From: Jannaschia seosinensis
Lineage (GTDB): Bacteria > Pseudomonadota > Alphaproteobacteria > Rhodobacterales > Rhodobacteraceae
Reading direction: 5' to 3'
Assembly: GCF_001408515.1 (NCBI RefSeq)
Contig: NZ_CYPR01000109.1
Span: 1 to 53,468, forward strand
Length of the DNA stretch: 53,468 bases
The notes under the pieces were generated by a model. It worked only from the letters and a program-made list of their open reading frames with translations. It searched no databases and had not been told where the DNA came from. Positions 1 through 6,309 of the stretch are shown here, piece by piece (the first letter of the stretch is position 1; every line of letters starts with the position of its first letter). The position numbers and the translations under genes are program-made.

Positions 1-1
1 C

Positions 2-226
2 GGCGCAGAGCTCTTGTTCGAGCTGATCTCGCAGCGCTATGAGCGCGGCTCCACGATGATCACCAGCAACCTGCCGTTCGACGAATGGACCGAAACCTTC
101 GGCACCGAACGCCTGACCGGCGCACTGCTCGACAGGCTGACACACCACGTCAACATCCTCGAGATGAACGGCGACAGCTATCGGCTCGGCCAAAGCCGCG
201 CCCGAAAGGCCCAAGCCAGAACCTGA
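2..226 (+). CDS. istB: IS21 helper ATPase IstB, C-terminal part
   Basis: The frame is open from base 2 and ends with TGA at 224-226, giving the last 74 residues of an IstB-like AAA+ ATPase. The segment contains the family's ISQRYERGSTMITSN stretch (sensor I region, with Ser-Asn after the beta strand), then FDEW, and the closing arginine-containing DRLTHH segment, as seen at the C terminus of IstB/DnaC-like proteins. IstB assembles on target DNA and activates the IstA transposase. The N terminus with Walker A and B is outside the window, so completeness cannot be judged. Confidence 0.85.
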   Translation, partial: GAELLFELISQRYERGSTMITSNLPFDEWTETFGTERLTGALLDRLTHHVNILEMNGDSYRLGQSRARKAQART

Positions 227-322
227 TCACCCGCCACAGGATTGGCCCTGCGGGCCAATGCGCCATGGCACGCGCCAGCTATGCGGCAAGCGCGCGCGCC
301 ATGGCGCTTGGCGCCCTGTCGC

Positions 323-367
323 TGGCCTGGTTTTGCGCCGCCGCGTGGCCGGTTTTTACTCCGCCGT
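323..367. repeat. Imperfect tandem terminal repeats of the IS21 end
   Basis: Two adjacent imperfect copies at 323-345 and 346-367 share TGGCC, a run of Ts and CCGCCG. IS21-family ends carry such repeats as transposase binding sites. Reading by eye only. Confidence 0.4.
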
Positions 368-587
368 TGACATCCGTACTGTTACCTGAACGCCACTACC
401 GCGCTTGGCATCCCCTTCACACAGGATGTGGAACAGGTTGTCCCGGGGAAAGGGGAGACTCGGTCATTATCAAGTTTGGGCAACAGAGCCGGTGAATGGG
501 GATGAAGGTTAAAGTGCTACGCTGTTGTTAAACAATGGTTGTACCCAGCAACTGCTTTTGGTCAGCGCGTCATCAACAAACAGACCA

Positions 588-2402
588 TTAAGCTGCATCA
601 TCCTCGGCCAGTTGCCGTTGCCACATGGCAGCGTATCGTCCGCCTTTGGCAAGCAAGGCGAAGTGATCGCCCCGCTCGACGATCTCGCCATCTTGAAGCA
701 CCACAATCCGATCCGCGTCCACCACCGTCGACAAACGGTGCGCGATCATGAGCACAGATCTGCCTTGTGCGAGGGTACGCAACTCCTTCTGAATCGACTG
801 CTCCGTTTCGGTATCCAGAGCGGAAGTCGCCTCATCAAGCAGCAGGATCGGAGGGTCCTTCAGAAGAGTTCGCGCAATTCCGACACGTTGCTTTTCACCT
901 CCGGAAAGCTTTAGTCCCCGCTCGCCTACGGTCGTATTGTAGCCCTCGGGTAGGCCTTCAATAAAGGCGTCGATTCGTGCGGCACGGGCCGCGGCGCGGA
1001 CATCCTCAAACGTCGCATCAGGTCGTCCATAGGCAATGTTGTACCGGATGGTGTCGTTAAAGAGGACGGTATCCTGTGGCACCACTCCAATCTGCGCGTG
1101 GAGGCTTTCCTGCGTGACGTCACGAATATCCTGTCCGTCGATTTCGATGCTACCCTGCGCTACATCATAGAACCGAAACAGCAGACGACCGAGTGTCGAC
1201 TTCCCAGATCCGGACGGCCCGACGATGGCGACCGTTTCGCCCGCCCCAACGTGCAGAGTGACGCTACGCAGGATCTGGCGGGCCTGATCATAACCAAATT
1301 CGACATCGCGAAACGATACCTCGCCGCGAGGCACCTCAAGCGATTTGGCATCCGGTGCATCGCTCACTTCCGGTGGCTGCTCAAGCAAACCGAACATTTC
1401 ACCCATATCGACCAGCGACTGCCGAATCTCACGATAGACGGTACCGAGAAAGTTCAGCGGCATCGTGATCTGGATCATATAGGCGTTGACCATCACGAAA
1501 TCCCCAACCGTCAAATCGCCCGATTGCACGCCGATTGCGGCCATGACCATGACCGCAATCAGCCCCGCCGTGATCAGGACGGATTGCCCGAAGTTCAAAG
1601 CCGCCAGGGAATAGGCCGTCTTCAACGCTGCGCCCTGATAAAGCTGCATTGCGCTGTCGTATCGCGCCGCTTCCCGCGCCTCGGCGCCGAAGTATTTGAC
1701 TGTCTCAAAATTGAGCAAGCTGTCTATCGCCTTCTGATTGGCGTCCGTGTCCTGGTCGTTCATCTCCTTCCGGATTCGAACACGCCATTCAGTAACCTTG
1801 AACGTAAACGATACGTAGGCCGCGATCGTCACCAGAACGACCACAAGATACCAGACGTCGAATACAAAGAAGAGGATCGCCGCGATGAGGAGCAGTTCCA
1901 GGATCAGCGGCCCGATGGAAAAGAGCAGGAACCGCAGGAGGAATTCGACACCCTTTACGCCCCGCTCGATAATCCGGCTTAGGCCCCCGGTCTTGCGGCT
2001 GATGTGATATCGCATCGACAGTTGGTGCATGTGTGTGAAGGTTTCCGAGGCCAGTCGCCGCAGCGCCCCCTGCCCGACCGGCGCGAACAGAACGTCGCGC
2101 AACTGCTGAAACCCGATGTTGAGCGCGCGGGCCCCGCCATAGGCGATGGTCAGCCCGACCGCGCCGGCGCCAAGCGTCCAGGCCGGCGTTGCCGTCTCGG
2201 GCGCCAGCGCATCGGTCGCGGCCTTGTAGAAGAACGGGGTCGTCACCGCGATCAGCTTCGCCAGCACCAGCATCGCCAGCGAGACAACAACGCGCACTTT
2301 CAAATCCGGCCTGTCTTCCGGCCACAAATACGGCGCCACGCGGCGGACGATTTGGAGCGGGCGGGAGGGAACCTCCGCAGTGGTGATCCTGCTGGGCGAC
2401 AT
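588..2402 (-). CDS. ATM1-type ABC exporter (permease + ATPase fusion)
   Basis: A 604-residue half transporter in the standard order of the ATM1/HMT group. The transmembrane domain covers about residues 35-325, with six predicted helices and the conserved NFETVKYFGAE stretch (about 231-241) typical of ATM1 proteins. The ATPase domain follows: Walker A GPSGSGKS at about 395-402, signature LSGGEKQ at about 499-505, Walker B ILLLDEA at about 519-525 and the H-loop histidine near 555. ATM1 homologues work as homodimers in the inner membrane and export glutathione-linked metal or sulfur species, which supports Fe-S and heavy-metal homeostasis. The LysM gene lies 66 bp upstream on the same strand. 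The start is ATG at 2402. Family assignment is firm; the substrate is inferred. Confidence 0.9.
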   Translation of the reverse strand: MSPSRITTAEVPSRPLQIVRRVAPYLWPEDRPDLKVRVVVSLAMLVLAKLIAVTTPFFYKAATDALAPETATPAWTLGAGAVGLTIAYGGARALNIGFQQLRDVLFAPVGQGALRRLASETFTHMHQLSMRYHISRKTGGLSRIIERGVKGVEFLLRFLLFSIGPLILELLLIAAILFFVFDVWYLVVVLVTIAAYVSFTFKVTEWRVRIRKEMNDQDTDANQKAIDSLLNFETVKYFGAEAREAARYDSAMQLYQGAALKTAYSLAALNFGQSVLITAGLIAVMVMAAIGVQSGDLTVGDFVMVNAYMIQITMPLNFLGTVYREIRQSLVDMGEMFGLLEQPPEVSDAPDAKSLEVPRGEVSFRDVEFGYDQARQILRSVTLHVGAGETVAIVGPSGSGKSTLGRLLFRFYDVAQGSIEIDGQDIRDVTQESLHAQIGVVPQDTVLFNDTIRYNIAYGRPDATFEDVRAAARAARIDAFIEGLPEGYNTTVGERGLKLSGGEKQRVGIARTLLKDPPILLLDEATSALDTETEQSIQKELRTLAQGRSVLMIAHRLSTVVDADRIVVLQDGEIVERGDHFALLAKGGRYAAMWQRQLAEDDAA

Positions 2403-2468
2403 TCTTGGTCCGATCGGGTTGCGCCGGAACAGGTTAAAGCTTGGCTTATGAAATGAAAACTCTACGCG

Positions 2469-3686
2469 CTAGTTTGCCGCGTCCGGCAAGGTCACGATCT
2501 GGCCCGGATAGATGAGGTCCGGGTTCTTGATGAAATCCTGGTTCGCATTGAAGATCTGCACGTAACGAATGCCCGAGCCGTAGTAACCTTCGGAGATCGC
2601 CCAGAGCGTGAAACCAGGCTGAACCGTGATCGCACTGATACCCGCCTCACGTGCGGCAGCGGCAATTTCGGGCGCCGTGCGTTGAAACGGCGTCTCAATG
2701 CGCCCCCTGACGGTGCCGTCGGCGCCGAGCGCATCGACGCGCAGGGTGTAGGTGCCGGATCGCACATTCGCCAGCTGAGAGGTCCAGGTCCCGGCACCAT
2801 CCACCTGCGTCAGCTGGACCGGCCGGTTGTCGAGATAGATCGCCACCTGTCCATCCCTTAGGCCCGTCCCGCTGATCCGCACGTCGCCGTCGGAATCGTA
2901 ACTGATCGCATCTATCTCGACGGGCGATTGATCATCCGGCGCATCTCCGGCTGGAACCGGGTTCATTGCGGTGACGCCATCCGGTCCCGCCCGAAACAGG
3001 CGCGGCGGCGCGATTTGAGAGGCAGCTACGCGGGAGACAGGAGATGTTGGCCGGATCTCTCGCTCAAGTCCCTCAGCCAGCACGCGCACGTCGTCGGCCG
3101 ACGGTGCCACTTCCACTGCCCGGTGCGTCCCGTCGGTCGGATCCAAACCATTTTCTTGCCTCGGCAGCCGCTCGTCGAGCGCTTGCGGCATCGAGTCGTC
3201 CGAGGTCTCGGGCCGCGGCAGAGCGGCTGGGGCCATGATAACGCTCGCCTCACCGGGTGTGAGCCCTCCTGCCCCATCCCGCGCCTCAAGCGTCAGGATT
3301 CGCGGCACGGCACTGACACCGGTATCGAAGAGCGAGACGAAATTTCCGTTTTGATCCGTCTTTACGGCTGCGATTTCCTGCCCATCGATCCGGAGCACGA
3401 TCTCGGCTCCGACTTCGCCTTTGCCTGCGATGACCGCAGATCCGCGAGCGTCGATGCGCACGACTTCAAAATTCGGAGGCACGGTGGCCACCACCGGGAT
3501 AGCTACATCCCATGTGACGAGTTCCGCTTCCTCTTGAAACTCTGCGCCGTCCACCCGCTCCGACACCACAAATGGTGGAGACACGGCGAGCGGATCCGAA
3601 TGAGACACGAGAAACCAGCCGCCGGCCCCGGTGACCGCCAGCGCCACCAGAAGCGCCAGCGCGCCCTTCCCGATCCGCATCTTCAT
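2469..3686 (-). CDS. LysM domain protein with Ig-like repeats
   Basis: Predicted 405 residues starting at ATG 3686; a TTG five codons upstream would extend it slightly. The N terminus has a positively charged stretch and one hydrophobic segment (ALALLVALAVTGAGGWFLV), a signal anchor or signal peptide. Two Ig-like/bacterial adhesin-type segments follow (about residues 60-155, with the VRIDARGSAVIAGKGEVGAEIVL pattern split by turns, and about 255-335), separated by a Pro/Asp-rich linker. The last 50 residues are a LysM module (FTLWAISEGYYGSG ... NPDLIYPGQIVTLP) expected to bind peptidoglycan. The protein is probably exposed in the periplasm and anchored to the wall. The architecture is common in Rhodobacteraceae but its role is unknown. 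It faces the divergent LOG gene. Confidence 0.82.
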   Translation of the reverse strand: MKMRIGKGALALLVALAVTGAGGWFLVSHSDPLAVSPPFVVSERVDGAEFQEEAELVTWDVAIPVVATVPPNFEVVRIDARGSAVIAGKGEVGAEIVLRIDGQEIAAVKTDQNGNFVSLFDTGVSAVPRILTLEARDGAGGLTPGEASVIMAPAALPRPETSDDSMPQALDERLPRQENGLDPTDGTHRAVEVAPSADDVRVLAEGLEREIRPTSPVSRVAASQIAPPRLFRAGPDGVTAMNPVPAGDAPDDQSPVEIDAISYDSDGDVRISGTGLRDGQVAIYLDNRPVQLTQVDGAGTWTSQLANVRSGTYTLRVDALGADGTVRGRIETPFQRTAPEIAAAAREAGISAITVQPGFTLWAISEGYYGSGIRYVQIFNANQDFIKNPDLIYPGQIVTLPDAAN

Positions 3687-3761
3687 ATCCCGACCCCCCA
3701 AGGTCCTTGCACGAGTGTAGCCGTCGCGGCACTGGGGGTCAAAGCTGCCGGAGAGAGGGTG

Positions 3762-4301
3762 ATGACGAAATCAATCTGCGTCTATTGCGGTTCGCGCGAT
3801 GGGAACGATCCGCGTTACACGGCCTTGGCCGAAACCCTTGGCGCCGGCATCGCTAAGCGCGGCTGGCGGCTGGTCTACGGAGCTGGCGATGTCGGGCTGA
3901 TGGGGAGGGTTGCGCGGGCGGTGCAGACAGGCGGCGGAGATACCTTCGGCGTGATACCCACGCATCTCATGTCGCTCGAAGTCGGGAAACGGGATTTGAC
4001 CTCTTTCGTCGTCACCGAGACGATGCACGAGCGCAAGAAGGTCATGTTCATGAACGCGGATGCGGTGATCGTTCTGCCGGGCGGCGCCGGAACGCTCGAC
4101 GAGTTCTTCGAGGTGCTGACTTGGCGCCAACTCGGGTTGCACAGCAAACCGATCGTGCTCCTGGATGCCGGTGAGTTCTGGGCGCCGCTTCAGGCGCTCC
4201 TGTCACATGTGGTGGAGAGCGGCTTCGCCGATTCCAGCCTTCTTTCCTATGTAAAGGCGGCCTCCAATCCAGAGGCCGCCTTGTCGTTCATCGCGGACTA
4301 G
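3762..4301 (+). CDS. LOG-family nucleotide 5'-monophosphate phosphoribohydrolase (TIGR00730)
   Basis: A 179-residue protein of the LOG family (Rossmann fold). The substrate motif PGGAGTLDE sits at residues 106-114, and a preceding HERKK at 89-93 supplies the conserved Arg/Lys. YGAGDVGLMG at 39-48 corresponds to the nucleotide-binding glycine loop. LOG enzymes cleave nucleoside 5'-monophosphates (including cytokinin ribotides) to base and ribose 5-phosphate; many bacterial members may act on AMP or related nucleotides. ATG 3762 is preceded by a GGAGAGAGG ribosome site, and the open frame upstream of it (from 2928) is only a shadow of the LysM gene. It ends 6 bp from the convergent host-attachment gene. 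Confidence 0.9.
   Translation: MTKSICVYCGSRDGNDPRYTALAETLGAGIAKRGWRLVYGAGDVGLMGRVARAVQTGGGDTFGVIPTHLMSLEVGKRDLTSFVVTETMHERKKVMFMNADAVIVLPGGAGTLDEFFEVLTWRQLGLHSKPIVLLDAGEFWAPLQALLSHVVESGFADSSLLSYVKAASNPEAALSFIAD
4254..4282 (-). terminator. Perfect 11-bp hairpin in the 3' end of the LOG gene
   Basis: AAGGCGGCCTC (4254-4264) and GAGGCCGCCTT (4272-4282) are perfectly complementary around a 7-base loop. Read on the minus strand it lies about 25 bases after the host-attachment stop codon and is followed by TACATAGG, so it could terminate that transcript. On the plus strand it is within the last codons of the LOG gene. No long U-run on either side, so the function is inferred. Confidence 0.4.
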
Positions 4302-4307
4302 ATCAAC

Positions 4308-4781
4308 TCACGCGACGCGGTGATCATCCATCTCCGCGAGCGTCTCGACCACGATCTTCTCGATATCCGGCACCGGATGTCCGGTCAGGGTCTTGTCGAT
4401 CTCGCCGATGACCTTATCGGACACTTCTTGATGCATCTCGTCGCGCAAGGTGCCGAGGACGCTCGGCGGCGCAACGATCACGAGGGAATCGAAGTCCCCC
4501 GAGTGAGCCATCTTGTACAACTTGTCCGACAGATCCTTGGCAAAGCGTTCCTTTTGCAGCTCGTGAAAATCCGTCTCCTGATAGCTCCGGACGCCGGGCG
4601 CCGCGCTCTCTTGCGTCGTGCCGGGAACATTGGCGCTCTGCTCACGATCCGGCGGATTGGCTTCCTCGTCCTTGCGGATGACCTCGAGGTTGGGGTCATC
4701 TCCATCTGTCCGGTTGACTAGAAAAAGTGCCTTCTCGCTATCGGTGACGACAACGAGCGTCTTGTTCTTCAGTTTGACCAT
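4308..4781 (-). CDS. Host-attachment family protein (baeRF-like)
   Basis: 157 residues, soluble, no signal peptide. It fits the family annotated 'protein required for attachment to host cells': an N-terminal strand LVVVTDSEKALFLVNR, a central variable acidic linker, then SGDFDSLVIVAPPSVLGTLRDEM and a C-terminal EIDKTLTGHPVPDIEKIV. This is a degenerate eRF1-like fold found in many Rhodobacteraceae. The molecular function is not established, and the name comes from an Agrobacterium phenotype. ATG 4781 overlaps the TAA of the upstream 81-aa gene as TAATG, so the two are almost certainly translated together. Longer in-frame starts (up to 5054) would run across that gene and are rejected. Confidence 0.82.
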   Translation of the reverse strand: MVKLKNKTLVVVTDSEKALFLVNRTDGDDPNLEVIRKDEEANPPDREQSANVPGTTQESAAPGVRSYQETDFHELQKERFAKDLSDKLYKMAHSGDFDSLVIVAPPSVLGTLRDEMHQEVSDKVIGEIDKTLTGHPVPDIEKIVVETLAEMDDHRVA

Positions 4782-5026
4782 TAATCCGTCTTTCCGCCGT
4801 GGGGACCGCCATGATTTTCGGACGGATCCTCTTCTTCCTTCGATTTGGTCACGCGGGTCACGCCGCGCGCACCCTGCTTCGTCGCGCGAAGCAGCGAATC
4901 TTCCGTGCCGATGTCGCGGGCGATGTCGCCCCCTTCCCGGCCCTGCTGCTTGGGCGTGTCGGGCATGTCCTTGATGTACTTGTCGCTGTCTCGGCTGCCG
5001 TCTTTGGATCGGTGGCGTTCGGCCAT
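4781..5026 (-). CDS. Small hydrophilic protein, 81 aa, unknown function
   Basis: Starts at ATG 5026 behind a clear GGAGG with 8-base spacing (5035-5039 on the plus strand read in reverse), and ends with TAA whose last A is the A of the next gene's ATG. The product is highly charged and lacks hydrophobic segments. It is rich in Lys, Asp, Glu and Gly, with a central GTEDSLLRATKQGARGVTRVTK stretch that can be read as helix. It looks intrinsically disordered, like stress-related small basic/acidic proteins. I do not recognise a family. The good ribosome site and tight coupling to the host-attachment gene support it being real. Confidence 0.72.
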   Translation of the reverse strand: MAERHRSKDGSRDSDKYIKDMPDTPKQQGREGGDIARDIGTEDSLLRATKQGARGVTRVTKSKEEEDPSENHGGPHGGKTD

Positions 5027-5092
5027 GATGCTGTCCTCCAAATCTGATCCTCATGAACCAACGTAGCCGGCCCGAGAGCGGTTCCTGAAATG

Positions 5093-5120
5093 CGAAGGGG
5101 CGCCCGCAGACGCCCCTTCG
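5093..5120 (-). terminator. Hairpin downstream of the superoxide dismutase gene
   Basis: CGAAGGGGCG (5093-5102) and CGCCCCTTCG (5111-5120) form a perfect 10-bp stem with an 8-base loop, about 40 bases after the sodB stop. On the minus strand it is followed by CATTTC, a weak U-run. Likely intrinsic terminator for the sodB transcript. Confidence 0.6.
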
Positions 5121-5157
5121 AAGTCCTAAGCGTAGCGCCCGCAGGAGACGCGCCGCC

Positions 5158-5757
5158 TCACATCCGCGAAGCGACGTTCTCCCAATTTACGAGGTTCTTG
5201 AGGAAGTTATCGAGATAGGCAGGCCGCTTGTTGCGGAAGTCGATGTAGTAGGAGTGCTCCCAAACGTCGCAGCCGAGCAGCGCGGTCTGGCCGAAACAGA
5301 CTGGGTTCACGCCGTTTTCGGTCTTGGTGACCTTGAGCGATCCGTCAGCATCCTTCACCAGCCACGCCCAGCCGGAGCCAAATTGTCCCGCACCCGCCGC
5401 GGCGAACTCTTCGTGGAACTTGTCGACTGAACCGAAGCTCTCGGTCAGCGCGCTTTCAAGCTCGCCCGGCATTTTCTTGTCGCCGGGTCCCATCATCTCC
5501 CAGAACTGGTTGTGGTTCCAGAGCTGGCTGATGTTGTTGAAAATCCCGGATTGGGCGACGGCGTTCGGATCGTAGGTGCCCTTGATGATCTCTTCCAGGG
5601 ACTTGCCGTCCCACTCGGTGCCCGCAATCGCCTTGTTACCGTTATCCACGTAGGCCTTGTGGTGAAGGTCGTGGTGGTATTCCAGCGTCTCCTGCGACAT
5701 GCCGTGAGGCGCGAGGGCGTCGTGGGAATAGGGAAGGTCGGGAAGCTCGAAGGCCAT
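5158..5757 (-). CDS. sodB: Superoxide dismutase, Fe type
   Basis: 199 residues, the usual size of Fe/Mn superoxide dismutase. It converts superoxide to O2 and H2O2 in the cytoplasm. The metal ligands fit the family pattern: His in LEYHHDLHH, His in LWNHNQFW, then Asp and His in the signature DVWEHSYY. The Gln in the NNISQLWNH segment occupies the position of the FeSOD second-shell glutamine, while the later Gln seen in Mn enzymes is absent (TENGVNP), so iron is the more likely metal. It begins 54 bp after soxG on the same strand with an AGGAG site, so it may share or follow the sarcosine oxidase transcript. Confidence 0.95.
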   Translation of the reverse strand: MAFELPDLPYSHDALAPHGMSQETLEYHHDLHHKAYVDNGNKAIAGTEWDGKSLEEIIKGTYDPNAVAQSGIFNNISQLWNHNQFWEMMGPGDKKMPGELESALTESFGSVDKFHEEFAAAGAGQFGSGWAWLVKDADGSLKVTKTENGVNPVCFGQTALLGCDVWEHSYYIDFRNKRPAYLDNFLKNLVNWENVASRM

Positions 5758-5811
5758 GATACTCTCCTGTCGGTTGGCTTTACGGGTGATGTCGGCCGGA
5801 ACCCTTCCGCG

Positions 5812-6309
5812 TCAACCCCCGACTGTCTTCGCCCCGCGCAGCAGATCCTCCGCATAGGTTGCGACGGAACGGAAACAGATCAGCCGCCAGCCCTCGCCCT
5901 CGCGCCAGATCGCGGCCGGGATCTGCGCCATGCGGGTCCGGCGCACCTCTTCGGCTTTCATGCGCGCGAAATCGACGGGCATCAGGCTTGCCAACGCGTC
6001 CTCCGCATGTTGCCCGGACAGCGCGAATACCTGCCGTGCATCGCTCGTGTTCACCACCGTCGCGAACGCGTCGCCAAAACGTGCGGTAAGCGCATCGGCA
6101 GTCGCACCGGCCTCGCCGTATTCGCACACCAGCATCAACTCGTCGGGAGACATCCACAGAAGCTGCCGCTCGCCGGAACGCTCGGACATCCGTGGAGCCG
6201 GGACCGCGCAGCCGGTTTCCCCCACAATCGCATCGCCGATCTTCGACAATTCGCCGCGGATCGTGACCATCCCGAGCGGCGGCAGACGTTCGACCGTCAG
6301 ATCAGACAT
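5812..6309 (-). CDS. soxG: Sarcosine oxidase gamma subunit
   Basis: 165 residues, slightly short for the family. It is the GcvT-like gamma subunit of heterotetrameric sarcosine oxidase. The recognisable features are the MSPDELMLVCE segment (matching the family's W.SPDEWLL), a NTSDARQVFALSG segment and the closing RSVATYAEDLL. The subunit packs against the alpha subunit's tetrahydrofolate-binding half; it has no known catalytic residues of its own. Its start overlaps the end of soxA by 8 bases, as expected for stoichiometric expression. It is the last sox gene before sodB. Confidence 0.9.
   Translation of the reverse strand: MSDLTVERLPPLGMVTIRGELSKIGDAIVGETGCAVPAPRMSERSGERQLLWMSPDELMLVCEYGEAGATADALTARFGDAFATVVNTSDARQVFALSGQHAEDALASLMPVDFARMKAEEVRRTRMAQIPAAIWREGEGWRLICFRSVATYAEDLLRGAKTVGG

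Larger units (their letters stand above)
1..372 (+). mobile_element. IS21-family element, right end only
   Basis: The left edge of the window cuts an IS21-type element: the last 74 codons of istB are present, followed by about 150 bases of non-coding DNA. At 323 and 346 two imperfect copies of a TGGCC(T)GGTTTTT..CCGCCG motif follow each other, the kind of multiple internal terminal repeat typical of IS21 ends, and the second runs into GTTGACA at 366-372. I place the right border there by inference; the left end and istA lie outside. From 373 to 587 I see no gene or clear signal. Confidence 0.6.

Noticed and set aside
2928-3761. Long N-terminal extension of the LOG gene
   Set aside because: Runs antisense through the LysM gene; the ATG at 3762 has a good ribosome site and the usual family length.
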